Shown piece after piece: positions 34,407-46,706 of a stretch of 64,000 nt of DNA. The translations under genes and the position numbers were made by a program. The notes beneath the pieces are model-generated. The model searched no databases. It was not told the DNA's origin and was given only the letters and a program-made list of their open reading frames with translations. How positions within the stretch are numbered: position 1 is the first letter of the stretch; every line of letters begins with the position of its first letter. This DNA is from Nilaparvata lugens. Its lineage: Eukaryota; Arthropoda; Insecta; Hemiptera; Delphacidae. The DNA lies in the NCBI RefSeq assembly GCF_014356525.2, contig NC_052515.1, forward strand, positions 24,683,212-24,747,211. Reading direction: 5' to 3'.

Positions 34407-35740
34407 CAAAAAATAATGGCTTAGACAAGAATCGCAAGGGGTTGAAAACCAGTCTACCCAACAGGGCAGCCGGTCATTGAGTAGAAAATGACCTGCCCCA
34501 ATAAGAAAATTTAGAACTCTTTTGTTGAATTTAAAACTCTTTGTTGGTTAAGCGACCACAAAAAAAAATTCGGGCTCAGTCCTGCAAAGATATCGGATTT
34601 TCTAGAATAATTCAGTATTCTGAAAACTTCCGGTTCTAGAGAATACAGAGAACAGGGTGAGGTAAGGTTGTATAATGACCTTCACATGAGAGAATATAGG
34701 TTAGTTTTGAACTTGGAAAGCATCAACTACTGTATTTGAATAATTCACATGAATAGGAATGAGAAGAACTAGGGAGTAAAATTACAAAATATTGTAATTT
34801 TGTCTTTGAATGAACAATGAAGGGTACATTGATAATTTTATAGTGACATTATAATTCAAGATTGAAATAATATTACTACTCAATTATTGCTATTTTTAAG
34901 AAGAAGATTAATTATTAAGTTTTGGAATACTGTATCAATAAAACAGGAACTAGAAAAGAACTGGAACTAAAAAAATGTAATAGAACAGGAGCTGAAAAAA
35001 TTCAATTGAGCTTTATGATCCTCAGAAAATATCACAAAAGAAAATAACAAAAGTTGTATCATTCTTCTATCTAACCGATTTGTTCAGGGAAGTTGCAGAC
35101 CATTATTTTTGTATAATAAAGAAACGGAGATCTCATTCCATCATAATCAATGAGTTTATAACCATAATGTATGACGAATATTTGTAAAATCACTTGCTGA
35201 ATTCCCGACGATTACAAACTACAGTATACTGTACTCAATAACTCCGACTTAAACGAGAGGCTAAATATTGAATCCTGCACAAAAACATTCCGAACTCACT
35301 CGACAATATTGCATCATTCATAAAAAGAATGACTCATTACACTCAATAACTCTGCAACTAACTTTCAACTTGGATTTCACAATTCTACACTGAACAACAC
35401 ATTTATAACGAAAAAATTGTAGTACCAGTGGCAACACATTCGAAGATTTCAAAGAAGACGTTGATTTATAGTTTGGAGATTGCAAAACACGTTTCTATAC
35501 CACACAGAAGCAAATATTCGTGAATAGTTTTGATAGATTATTCAATACTGTGATCTACACCAACACAACAATATTGTTTCACAAACATTTCCACCGGAAT
35601 TTGTAACAAAAGAGTGAAAAAGAATCATGACGAAAAACTGAATTGAAAACGTGCACTAACGGTGAGATGGACGCTCCGTACAACGGAACCGTCAAAGTAA
35701 AACTGAATCCAGCAGAAGAGACCGTTCCGATTCTTACCCA
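34407..35740. other. AT-rich non-coding DNA
   Basis: No gene or repeat family recognised. Confidence 0.5.
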
Positions 35741-36835
35741 AGTATTCGTGCGAAGAAAAAAAATGAGAAGAAAAAGAAGGAATGAGAAAGAAGAAGAAGA
35801 AAAGGTAGGAGAGTAGCTGACGACAAAAGGGAGGTATAGTAGAAGAGTGTAGATTAGACAAAGATGAAGTAGTCGAAGAATGAATTTGGTAGGGGAAGGC
35901 TGGATGTAGTCTTCAGAGAGAGAGAAAGAATGATGATCTAATGATGGAGTAAGATGGGAGATTGGCAGAGGGACTGAAGACTTGAATGGGATGGAGAATA
36001 GGGAAGGAGAGGAAGAAGGAAAAGGAAGTGAAAGAGATAGCGAGGGAGGAAGAAAAAGAGGAGGTAAGAGACAAAGAAGCGAATTGGGAGAAATAGAACT
36101 TAGGTAAGAGAGAAGAAACCAATGAGAAGGAAAAATAGAAGAGTAGTTACCAACAGTAGAAAAAGTGGTGAGAGAATGTATGAGAAAATTGGAAAATGAA
36201 GGATCATGGAAAAGATGGAGAGTTGAATAACAACCGTTAAAGAATGATGATCTAATGATGGAGTAGGATGGGAGAAGATAGAGAAAAGAGATAGAGAGAA
36301 GAGAGATAGAGAAGAGATAGAGAGTGAAGAAAGATGGGAGTAAGATAGAGGAGAAGAAATCTAGAAGTAGCTAATATTAAGAGAAGCATGTTGGGTCAAA
36401 GTAGGGAAGAAAAGGATAGAGACTGAATTGGAACCATTGAGAAAGGAAGTGCACTGAGGAATAAAGTGCAAAAGGTAAGAAATAAGCAGGAAAAAGTAAT
36501 GAAAGTTAGAAAATAAGTAAAGATTGATAGAAAAATAAAAATAGGGTGAATTTGGAAGTGGAGTAGAAGAAGCTAAACATTATGAGATATGCAGAATAAG
36601 AAGACATGAAGGAAGACGAATCAGAAAACCAAGAAGAAAATAAGAAGAGAGTGAAGAAGGGGAAGAAGAAGGAGAAGAAGAAGAAGAAGAAGAGAAGAAG
36701 AAGAAAAGAAGAAGAAGAAGAAGAAGAGAAGAAGAAGAAGAAAGAAGAAGAAGAAAAGAAGAAGAAGAAGAAGAAGAAGAAAAAGAAAAAGAAATAGAAG
36801 AAGAAGAAGAAGAATGAAGAACGAAAACAAAACTG
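35741..36835. repeat. Purine-rich block ending in (GAA)n
   Basis: Plus-strand A/G-rich, with AATGATGATCTAATGATGGA duplicated at about 35927 and 36243 and a near-pure (GAA)n at about 36658-36815. Frames of Lys/Glu or Ser/Leu are repeat translations. Confidence 0.9.
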
Positions 36836-37153
36836 AGAGACCTAGAGAGACCCCAAGGGGACGGACGTAGAGCAAGAGACGGTTTTTGAATCGGGAAGAA
36901 TAGAAAATGTGGAGCCTTTGAAAATGGCTGCTTTCGGTGTACTTGTACAATGGCCGCGGTAATACGAAGGGTGTGTGTAAATAATCTACCACTGTATAAC
37001 ATAGGGCTCAGATATTCCCTAATTCCTAACCCAGGTTTAGTCTAGAAGAACCTAGAAGTAGTCTAGAATTAGATTCAAGGCCATTAATGTTTCAAAGAAT
37101 AAATTAGGCAATACCAGTATGCGTTTTATTATGAAAAAATTAAGATTCTAGAA
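36836..37153. other. Non-coding DNA
   Basis: No gene seen; the Helitron target lies at the end (GAA|TC). Confidence 0.45.
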
Positions 37154-37832
37154 TCTATATATATATATATAAAAGCGAAATGGCACTCACTGACTGACTG
37201 ACTCACTCACTCGCAGAACTAAAAATCTACCGGACCAAAAACGTTCAAATTTGATAGGTATCAATTCGTTCAATTTTGGTTTAGAGGCGCACTAAGAAAT
37301 CTTTTGGCAATATGTTAACTCTAACGGTGGTTTTTAAAGGTTCAAAGTTCATCTTTTAGCATGTATATTCTTCTTATTCCAATCTCTTGCTTATAATTGA
37401 AAAAAGGCCATATCATATGTCAATCTAGAACTATAATCTAGCTAGAGAGAGTCTCTCTTCGAAACAGTTGTTAACTGGTAACTAAATTAATAATTTTGTC
37501 AGGTTGGCATTAAGTTGAGTTGACTTGACTTTGTTAGGTTGGCACCAAGTTGAAGATTGAAATGCATTTATCGCGGAAAAATTGATTGGGCATTGCTACT
37601 TCAATCAGAGCTATTCTAGCCGCCGTCAGGCTCGCTTCGCTCGCCATTTCCGTTTCGCCAGACGTTTAGTCTGGACCCCCGACTGGATCGTCCTAACATA
37701 TGATAAAAATGCTCAAATGAAAAATGCAGGCGAGCCTGCTGATCTCATTCTTTGACGATATTAGTCGGGGGTCCAGGGGGCGGAGCCCCCTGGCTAGACG
37801 GATATGGCGAGCGAAGCGAGCCTGACGGCTAG
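37154..37832 (+). mobile_element. Non-autonomous Helitron-1, 679 bp
   Basis: A|TCTATATATATATATATA, AAAAGCGAAATGGCACTCAC, (GACT)n, then ACCGGACCAAAAACGTTCAA; the distal part has GGCTCGCTTCGCTCGCC at 37629, its reverse complement at 37806, and GGGGGTCCAGGGGGCGGAGC. Ends GACGGCTAG|T at 37832. Shorter sister of 13972-14937. Confidence 0.92.
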
Positions 37833-38164
37833 TATTCTATAATAGAGAAAACATAGATGGCCTACTAGTATTTCTAATTCTATTATTCTATTCATGCAAA
37901 GTTTAGAATAGTATTCAACTTTTTTGTTCAATCGGTTGAGAATCAAAACTGGAACATCGAATTCTCAACGTAGGGAGAAAAGAAGACGACGATGAAGAAA
38001 AAAAGAAACAACTGTAGAAGTTTTCTTTCTGAGTTGCCTGAGCTAATTTCATTTGAGCAATCTGCAATCGATTTCTTCAAGTTTCCTCCACAAATCACTG
38101 TCTTTGGTAGAGAGTTAGTGGGGAGGATATTTTTAATATTCTTTCCGAAGAATGGACATTGATA
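37833..38164. other. Non-coding DNA, end shared with retroposon L
   Basis: No gene. From about 38100 (TTCCGAAGAATGGACATTGA) the sequence matches the inverted copy at 43500-43555. Confidence 0.5.
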
Positions 38165-38647
38165 TGTCCAAAGCTCCGCCAACTTATGTAGATGCATAAC
38201 AATATAATTATCTATAGTTATTATATTACAAATTACTTTTTCATATCAAACAGTTCAATAATTATTTTCTTAGTCTATATTATATAAATTCATCTATAAT
38301 TTTGCTGTATTGTAAGCTATTGTATATAAGTGTATAAGCCAGTATATATTGTAATCTACATAAATAAAGTCACTATTAAATTTTATAAAACTTTTAAATG
38401 AAAAAACACTCACATTATTTGATGTGGCGACGTCCGTTCGTGCTGGTATCGCACATTTTCAAGCCAAACAGGAACTCCTGTTTGGCTTGAAAATGTGCGA
38501 TACCAGCACGAAACGGACGTCGCCACATCAAATAATGTGAGTGTTTTTTCACTTAAAAGTTTTATAAAATTTAATAGTGATAATTATAGTGGAAACAAGA
38601 TGGATAACCAACAACAGATAAATAAAGTACTCAATCAATCAATCAAT
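38165..38647 (+). repeat. Retroposon tail L (plus) carrying a giant hairpin
   Basis: CCAAAGCTCCGCCAACTTAT through GTAATCTACATAAATAAAGT matches copies at 20010 and 43298. The tail TAAATAAAGTACTCAATCAA (TCAA)n reappears at 38620-38647. Between them sits the inverted repeat 38371-38579, so the hairpin interrupts the element. Confidence 0.75.
38371..38579. repeat. Near-perfect inverted repeat, arms about 103 bp, 2-nt loop
   Basis: The left arm starts CACTATTAAATTTTATAAAA and the right arm ends with its complement TTTTATAAAATTTAATAGTG. The centre is CAGGA-AC-TCCTG at 38470-38480. Only about one substitution (AAATG/AAGTG) and one single-base indel were seen between the arms. No ORF. Confidence 0.95.
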
Positions 38648-39100
38648 CTTACAAGAACACTTCCATGATGTGTTTGCTCTTAAGAACACAATAAAGCGAC
38701 ACAGTATGCACACAGTTGATCATAATAAATTCCGTCTCCAAACTCCAAATCAAGTGAGAGCCCACAGCCCACAGCCCAGAGCCGGTGTCATTAAAGCAGC
38801 TTTTTCAGTGTGCTCAATTATGCAACAGCTTTTTGAGACCGAACTAATAGTGAATACTTAAGGAGGTTAACGGCCATTTTTCAGTTGCAAACTTTGTTGT
38901 AGATGTCTCCCTCCTCCTTCTTTTGTGTGCTTCTTTTTCTAGTGCTAGATCGATTTTCGTCTAGCAAGTGAGTAGTAGGCCTACTTGGGTGTATTGTTAT
39001 TCACGCGATTCAGCTACAAGTCGCAGTTATTCATAACTTTTTTCAACAGCCAACGACCTTCGTACTGATTGTCTGGTGTCAGACGCCCTTTGCTCCTCCA
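38648..39100. other. Non-coding DNA
   Basis: Less AT-biased than neighbours; a short direct repeat CCCACAGCCCACAGCCCAGA at 38761. No gene recognised. Confidence 0.45.
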
Positions 39101-39930
39101 CATCCTTCCCTTCTCGTTCTTCTTCTCCTTCTCCTCCTCCTCCTTCTTCTTCTTCTTCTTCTCATCCTAGTACTCCTCCTCATCCTTCTTTTTGACCACA
39201 CACTTTCGACCAAAACCGAATCCTTGTTTTGTCATTCTCCTTCTTCTTCCCCTCCTTCTCCTCCTCCTCCTTCTTCTTCTTCTTCTCTATCTTCGCTCTC
39301 TCTTCTTCTTCTTCTCCTTCTTCTTCTCATCCTAGTAATCCTTCTCCTCATCCTCCTTTTCGCCCACACACTTTCGACCAAAACCGAATCCTTGTTTTGT
39401 CATTCTCTTTCTTCTTCTTCGCCGTCTTGTCTCTTCATCTTCATTTGCCTTTACAACTTATTCCTCTTCTCTTCTTATTTTCCTTCATTTTGTTCTCCAT
39501 CCTCATCTTCTTTACCTCTTCTGCTCCATCCTTTTCTTAGAGTTGAGTTTTTTAGCTATCTCAACTTCCTCTAACACCGCTTTCACTCCTCCTCCTAATC
39601 TTCTTCCTCCTCCTCCTCCTACCCCTCTTTCTCACCACCCTCCTCATCCTTCCATTCCATCCTTTTCGACCACACACTCTCGACCAAAACCAAATCCTCC
39701 TTATTTTGTCTTTCTCCTTTCTATTTTTCTCCTTCTTCTCCTCCTCCAACTGTTCCTTCTCCTCCTCCTCCTCCTCCTCCTCCTCCTCCTCCTCCTCCTC
39801 CTCCTCCTACTACTACTACTACTACTACTCCTCCTCCTAGTCCACCCTCCTCTTCTATTTTCTTCTTCTTTGTTATCTTTCTTCTTCTTATTCTTATTCT
39901 TTCTCCTCATATTTCAGTTGTTTCTTTGTT
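39101..39930. repeat. Pyrimidine-rich (CTC/CTT/CTA) block with internal duplication
   Basis: CCACACACTTTCGACCAAAA followed by CCGAATCCTTGTTTTGTCAT recurs at 39195, 39363 and (variant) 39670, spaced by (CTTCTC)n and (CTC)n. (CTC)n is nearly pure at 39760-39808, with (CTA)n at 39808-39828. Confidence 0.9.
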
Positions 39931-40088
39931 GTTTTCTCTCAACCTTTTTCATATCACTTTTACTCCTACAACACTACACATATTTACTTCTACATTTTCC
40001 TTACAATCTCAAAGTCTGTTCTTATTCCTATACCTCTCCTTATCACCTTATTCTCTCCTCAATCTAATATTAGAACATTCGATACAAT

Positions 40089-40250
40089 AAGGTGCGTACA
40101 GATTTACGCGCCGCGAACATGAGCAATTCATTTTTAATCAGCTGATGCGAAGCTTTTCATATCTTACCGTTTCTGTAAGAATACAGATATAGTCAGCTGA
40201 TTGAAAGTGAATTGCTCATGTTCGCGGCGCGTATATCTGTACGCACCTAT
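40089..40250. mobile_element. Family C foldback MITE
   Basis: AAGGTGCGTACAGATTTACG ... CGTATATCTGTACGCACCT, 162 bp, with GCGCCGCGAACATGAGCAAT and TCAGCTGAT in both arms. Confidence 0.9.
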
Positions 40251-40303
40251 AGGTATACTAAGATACCAAATGAATTATGTTTGATTATTATTTAACTAAA
40301 ATC

Positions 40304-40390
40304 CTAAATAAATGCTGTAAATCACCCCGAAGACTTCTGCTACTGCAGACATTGACAACAGGGTTAACAGCTAGATGGAAATTCGATGAG
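40304..40390. repeat. Half copy of foldback J
   Basis: AATGCTGTAAATCACCCCGA through AACAGCTAGATGGAAATTCG; only one terminal arm is present compared with 23964-24126. Confidence 0.7.
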
Positions 40391-41966
40391 AACTACTATT
40401 CAAAAATAAAATAATAATTATATGTTAATTAGCATTTGAATAAATGCATTCTCTATTTAAATTCCATCTGTGAATTATGTTTGGTTGATTCGCCATTTTA
40501 TTGTATTTTTTCTTTAGAGCTAATATAAATAAAAATATAAATGTATAATATGATTATTATAAATATTTTAGAAGGGAATCAGATTTATATTCACAAGATA
40601 CCAAACTATATAGAAATAAACCATGGAAAAGTGGTATGAAGAGGTTGGAAGAAAACGTTAAAAAACACTAGAATAATGAGAAAATGACGATAATGAAGAA
40701 TCAATGAGAACCTATGATACATAAACAGTAAAATCTCGCAGTGTTGATGTGCTGATAAAGTGTAGTTTCCATATAATTAGGACTGGCACTGCAGACTGCA
40801 GTTGAAATGAAGAGCTAATAATATTAAAAACTGGTTGAGACCAAACATTCGCAACGAATCAAGGTTACCAGTAACCCAACAATAATGTTGCGATAAGTTG
40901 TAATTTGGGTCCACTTATTAAGTAGAGTGATGAACGTACTTGGCTAAAAAAACATGGATCGACCTTCGAAAGAAGACGTCTTTTATGTGTATCCAAACAA
41001 ATGGGTAGTCCAGGAGATAGAGAGAGTGGGAGTAGAGAGAAAGAGGCAAAGAGAGAGAAAGAGACAGACAGTGTGAGAGAGAGAAACAGAGAGAAAGATA
41101 TAGAAAGAGAGAGAGGAGAGAGTCAGAGATGAGAGAGACAGAGAGGAAAATATATAAAGAGAGAGGAGAGAGAGAGACAGAGAAATAGAGAAAAGATAAA
41201 GAGAGAGAAAGAGGGTGTGAGTTTGTAAGTGACTCAACAGGTTTTTGATGGGATGAGTTTTCACTTTCCAAAACAAAGAGGAAAATTTACTGCACCTTTG
41301 TAAGTAGGGTTTCAAATTTATAGATTTCTTTAACAATGTCTCAACCAATTAGTCTCAGGGAAAAACTTACAGCCTAATATAGATAATATTCTTCTAATCT
41401 CTTTTCCACTAATATTTCAAGTAATTAATAATTAATATTATTTGATTTGATAGTTACATTATAAATCTTGGTAGTCTAATATTTTTCAATTTTTCAATTT
41501 AATTCAAAAAATAATTTATTCCGCACAACATAATATTATTACAAAACATTGTACCATCTAACAATACGAAAAAAATACTAATGAAAATTATATGTTTTGC
41601 TTCAGATGACAAAAACATAAAATATACTGTTCCCTATTCTAGAAAGCTAAAATTTGTTACAGGGTTCTTAGGTTTATATCGGATTCCCTGATTTACAGAG
41701 AACACCAGTTTATATAGGATTTCCTAATGAACAAAGAACACGATCATTTGAAAGCGAGCTCTTTCTTGATTAAAACAATAATTGAGTCTATTTTTTATAT
41801 TTCAATAATAACAACAATGTTATACACTTAACTTAAATAACTAAATATTTTGTAAAGCGATGAAATAAAATTCCATAAGTCTGATAAATAATTCACGAAC
41901 ATAATGAAACCAGATAAATTTGAAATTGATGTTGCTTTCCATGACGAAACACTATATAATCATTTT
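40391..41966. other. AT-rich non-coding DNA with GA-rich patch
   Basis: GA-rich DNA at about 41015-41220; the remainder shows no feature. Confidence 0.55.
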
Positions 41967-42170
41967 GTTGTAGTTCAGACATTGTGTTACTTGTAAATAT
42001 TTGGAAAAACACTTACTTTTGTTGGAGTATTGAGGAATGCATTTCACTCCTGAGGGGGACCCGAGGCTGATGAAGCTCCTCTTCAGGAGTGAAATGCATT
42101 CCTCAATACTCCAAGAAAAGTAAGTGTTTTTTTCAAATATCTACAAGTAACACAATGTCTGAACTATAAC
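41967..42170. repeat. Foldback element S, arms about 88 bp
   Basis: GTTGTAGTTCAGACATTGTG pairs with CACAATGTCTGAACTATAAC; inner arms GAGGAATGCATTTCACTCCTGA / CAGGAGTGAAATGCATTCCT; loop about 25 nt near 42058-42083. Confidence 0.9.
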
Positions 42171-42269
42171 AAAGAGATAAATTTGATTTGTTGATTCATG
42201 TTTTCTATATAATTATTTCAATGAAGTACAAAGAATACAAGGAATGAAAAGTTATTCTAAAACGGTTAT
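42171..42269. other. Short non-coding spacer
   Basis: AT-rich; nothing recognised. Confidence 0.4.
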
Positions 42270-42400
42270 ATTTATTTATTTATTTTATTTTTATTTATTG
42301 TATAAAATACTATAATCATAATACAATTATGACATTGGAGGAAAAACTAGGCTGAGCCTGTACTATTTCTCTCCAAAAATTTTGATAAAATGTTAATGTT
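42270..42400 (-). repeat. Retroposon tail shared with 16690-16920
   Basis: TTTATTTATTGTATAAAATA, AATCATAATACAATTATGAC and GGCTGAGCCTGTACTATTTC; the (TTTA)n end is the 3' tail on the minus strand. Confidence 0.75.
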
Positions 42401-43059
42401 GTCCAAAAGATAAGGTTATATAGTCACACACTGCTTCGTCACTTGATTTTCGGTCCAGAAATGATGATTTAAAATTTTGAATTTTGAAGGTTGATTTTAT
42501 ACTCTAAATGATTAAAGTTAAAGTTCGTTGAATTCAAAGTAAAATAAATTGAAAAAGAAATAAATAGGAGAATACAACCAAAAACAAATTCAAAGTAAAA
42601 TAAATAGAAAAATAGAACCCAAAACTAATCCTCTATCCCTGGGTCAACCTGTTCCCACGACAGAACAATTTGAAATCATGTTTTCAAACACAACACAGCT
42701 TGAAACAGTGGTTTGCAGCTGAAAAAAGGATCGATAGAAAACGTATTGTTGTGCTTTAAAAGAGAATAGAACAGGCAATTTCACGACAGGCCTTCAACAG
42801 CCGCACAAAAGAGAGAGAGAGATTGATGAACGGATGAAGGCTGGAGAGGAATGTGTTGAAGTTACATTGAAAGGAAGTAACTATTTTGAGAAGTTTGAAT
42901 GCAAGGGACAACCAAAAAACGGGAGAAAAAAAACACATGCAGCAATTCAGAGAGAGACAAATGGAGAAGGAGAAACAGAGATGGAGAATATATGAGAGAG
43001 AGAGATTAAGAATTCTTTACTTTGTGAAAATATTTGAGGACTGAAAATTTTGTGAATTG
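42401..43059. other. Non-coding DNA
   Basis: An AAATTCAAAGTAAAATAAAT direct repeat (about 42530 and 42588) and GA-rich patches near 42810 and 42950-43005. No gene. Confidence 0.5.
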
Positions 43060-43195
43060 AACAACTACAAGACTTAACCTATTTCGGGCTTTGTAACCTT
43101 ATCTAAATTTGGGAGAGGAATAGCACAAGGTTACCTTATCTTTTCTCTCCCTATCATTTTGATGATGTACTTATTGTATGAATTAATAAAGAATA
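43060..43195 (+). repeat. Retroposon tail L2 (plus)
   Basis: CAAGACTTAACCTATTTCGG, GGGAGAGGAATAGCACAAGG and ATCATTTTGATGATGTACTT, ending TAATAAAGAATAAAAAA; inverted relative to 21590-21765. Confidence 0.8.
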
Positions 43196-43239
43196 AAAAA
43201 GAGTTCTTTATTCATGTATGTTGCAATATGTACTGGCTT

Positions 43240-43241
43240 GC

Positions 43242-43299
<58 letters not shown>

Positions 43300-43580
43300 A
43301 TTGAGTACTTTATTTATGTAGATTACAATATATACTGGCCTATACACTTATATAAAATAGCTTACAATACAGCAAAATTATAGATGAATTTACATAATAT
43401 AGACTAAGAAAATAATTATTGAACTGTATATAATACGAAAAAAGCAATTTGTAATAACTAAAGATAATATTGTTATGCATCTACATAAATTGGCGGAGCT
43501 TTGGACATATCAATGTCCATTCTTCGGAAAGAATATTCAAAATATCCTTCCTAATAGAGAGAGAGAGAGAGAGAAGGGTA
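43240..43580 (-). repeat. (GA)n, retroposon L (minus), second (GA)n
   Basis: (GA)n at 43243-43295 borders ATTGATTGAGTACTTTATTT; the element continues to about 43552 (TTCTTCGGAAAGAATATTC) and is followed by (GA)n at 43556-43575. Also matches 20010 and 38165. Confidence 0.8.
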
Positions 43581-44099
43581 GAGAGAGAATAAATGAGAGG
43601 ATGATGAAGACAGTCAAAGAGAAAAAGTAACATAAAAAAGTGTAACATATTAGCTGTTTAGCACACACTACGAGTTAAAATAGGCACTAGAGCCTGAAAC
43701 AGAAGAAATGGCTTATATTTGTGTTGATTTATCCAGTTTTTAGTAGATCAACATGAACAAGATGGTGTTGTTGACGACACGGGAAAAAAATCTCAACAAA
43801 AAAATTGAAGCTCAAAACAGAAATTGGAAGAAGAGTTTTTTAGAGAGAGAGAGAGAAGAAACTCTCCTGTTGACAGGAGACTGTTTCTAGTTAGATGAAT
43901 AGATCACTCTCTGCTAGTTCTCTTTTTTCTTTCTCTTTTTTCTTTCCCTCTCTCTCACTCTCAACTCGTTCTCTCTCACTGCTAAAACACTTTCTCTTCG
44001 ACGTTTCTTTGACTGTAGCTCTCTAAACAATTACCACCCACTTCCAAATGTATTGTGGCATTGTTATTGAAAATAGTGTTACTAAGGCAGGAGTGATCA
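43581..44099. other. Non-coding DNA
   Basis: No gene; CT-rich 43920-43990. Confidence 0.45.
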
Positions 44100-44475
44100 G
44101 TTCATCTGAGGAGCAACAACAACAACCAAACTATTTAATATAGTTGTACATTTATTTCTTAAAACCAATAGGAAAAAATGACGAATTCAACTATTTTGTA
44201 AAACTCAGGGAAAGATTTTTGCCTAATAAATTCAACAGCCAAACTATTCAATATAGTTGTTCATTTATTTCTTAAAACCAATAGGGAAAAATGAACGAAT
44301 TCAACTCGCTATTTTGTAAAACTAAGGGAAACGTTTTTGCCTAATACATTCAACAAACTAATTAATATAGTCGTTCATTTCTTAAATCCAATAGGGAAAT
44401 TTGAACGAATTCAACTAGTCTATTTTGTAAAACTGAGGGAAACATTTTTGTCAAATGAATTCTAAAAAGAGTATG
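44100..44475. repeat. Three-unit tandem repeat, about 115 bp
   Basis: CATTTATTTCTTAAAACCAATAGG, CGAATTCAACT and CTATTTTGTAAAACT recur at about 44148, 44263 and 44376. Confidence 0.9.
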
Positions 44476-46284
44476 AAGAACATTGAGTGGTGAATCGTAA
44501 TAAATTTTAAGTATAAATATGATCAATATTAAGCAAGTTTAGGTTAATAATATGAAAAAATTATTAATAGATTGATGTGTAGCGAGCACATTAAAGTCTT
44601 CACTCCCCGAATTACTAGTATATTTATTGGAAGTTAGCAGCAATTATTAATCTTTACGAAAGCAAAGATCTGCAATCTCAACTCAATTGCATTTCTTTTA
44701 AGATATGTTCTACATTATAGTAACTATCCAAGTAAACAAAACTTAAGAAACATATTTTTCACAGATAAAATAGCCCAAACAAAATTTCAATTCTTTATTG
44801 ATTTAATATTGACTTCAACTAAATATTTAATACATTTTCACATTTTGAAGATTTTAATTGCATACAACTTCCAAATGAATTTTGAATAGTATAACAGACT
44901 ATAATTTTGATATATTTTCACATTTTAAATATTTCAATTTCATGCAACTTCCAAACTATTCAAAATTTTCCAATTTTGAATAGTAACAAAATAGAATAGA
45001 AACACATTAGCCACATTAATATTGATCACTTATACTTCAAATTACTGTTATTGAAAAAACACAGTTTTATTCTTGTCACATTCACATTTATTAGACTTTC
45101 ACACAATCCTGTGTAAACGTGAAATTTTAGTCCTGTTATTGTCACATCCATATTTATTAGACTTTTACACAGTCCTGTCATAATATTCATTTCTTTCTTA
45201 ACACCAATAGGAAAAATAAGAATAACGGCACACAGTCCTGTGTAAAAGTCTTATAAAAGTGGATGTGACCAAAATGGAACTGTGTTTTCATTAATAATTA
45301 TGGAAAAATTCCACAACATAAAACTCTCATTCAACTAATTTTACCAAAATACTATTCTTCACACAATATTCTTCATTCTCTTTTTAGAATTAATTTGGAA
45401 AAAAACATTCCCCTAGTTGTAGAGTTGATTTAAATTTCAATATAGGTACCTAATATTCTCACATTTCAAATATTTTAATTTCATCCAACATCTAAACTAT
45501 TCACTCAACACTTCACAACTCAGGAACGATATCTTCTTATGCCAGGTTACCCAACCACAATATAAAAAAACTAAAGTTCCCCTCTCAAGAATCGACCAGG
45601 TTTCTTTCAACACAGAAACGGCCTCACGACATCTGTCTGATCTTCACCCTCCCTTCCTCCATCTCCTTTTCTTACACATTTTCTTCTTTCTTTCATTTTC
45701 TTTTGTCGAAGATGTACGTTAAATATTAACGGCACACGCTGCATGTCCTACAGCAATGATTCACTGTCAGCATTTCTTATGCAGGAACAACAATGGTTCC
45801 CGTTTAATCAATACTGACAGTTGAAAGTGAATCTAAATATGGCAGCCGGTACTTTACGTTATATATTATATTCAGGTTTATATAGATATAGATTGTACGT
45901 TATGAGCAACTGTTTGTCATATATATTCAGGTTTATATAGATATAAAGTGGACGTTATAAGCTACTGTTGAGTGGGGCATGTGCACACCTGCTCTTTTAT
46001 AGAGAGAAAGAGAGAGAGAAAAAAGAGAGAGTGTGTGTGTGTGTCTAAGCCCCAATTAAAATACGACAAAACTGGTGGTGATCAGCTATATGCGGGAATT
46101 GATAGCGCGTGCTCAGAAGGTTGTTATTGTAACCTAACCTAACCTAGCCCAACAGGTTATGATCCGAAACTCTACTGAAATGTGGCCTTAAAGTTTTATT
46201 GATATTCTTTTATAGGGCTTCGAATTGCTGTTCAAGTATTAATAGTAAATTGTTAAACTGATGTGTGGTTTAATAGTTCGTTTG
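44476..46284. other. AT-rich DNA with small repeats
   Basis: A direct repeat of ATTTATTAGACTTTYACACA (about 45087, 45152) plus an inverted partner at 45229-45275. A short foldback at 45757-45835. ATATTCAGGTTTATATAGAT twice (45868, 45921). A GA/GT tract at 46005-46044 and AACCTAACCTAACCTAGCCC at 46131. No gene. Confidence 0.55.
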
Positions 46285-46706
46285 TACTAGTAGTTCTGTG
46301 AACAGTAGACCTCACGCAGTATTCTCATCCACAAGTACCTGATTGAAGCTATTAATAAACCTTATGGAAATACAGCAATAGACTGGCTTCTCCACACATC
46401 TGTTTAATCACTTGTCAGCTGATTTATGATGAATAATTATTCTATAGTCTGATTTTTACTCTATATTGGCGTATGAAGGAGGCTCCTTTTTTCTTTTGTA
46501 TCATCCTTGAAATCCGAAATTTCCAAAAACCTTGTATATACGTCGACGCGCAATTAAAAAAGGAACATACCTGTCAAATTTCATGAAAATATATTACCGC
46601 GTTCCGCCGTAAATGCGCAACGTATAAACATATAAACATTTAAACATTAAGAGAAATGCCAAACCGTCGACTTCAATCTTAGACCTCACTTCGCTCGGTC
46701 AATTAT
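46285..46706. mobile_element. Repeat P, copy 1
   Basis: TACTAGTAGTTCTGTGAACA through ATACGTCGACGCGCAATTAA to CCTCACTTCGCTCGGTCAAT; a second copy is at 60815-61217. Read on the minus strand it ends CTACTAG|T, with a CTGT-TC-ACAG hairpin nearby, so it may be a Helitron fragment (inference). Confidence 0.7.

Noticed and set aside
36580..37002. 140-codon minus-strand frame
   Set aside because: Mostly the (GAA)n tract read as Ser/Leu/Phe; the remainder has no recognisable domain.
39224..40067. 174-codon plus-strand frame rich in Leu/Pro
   Set aside because: Made of (CTC)n and duplicated minisatellite units; overlapping frames in all phases are equally open.
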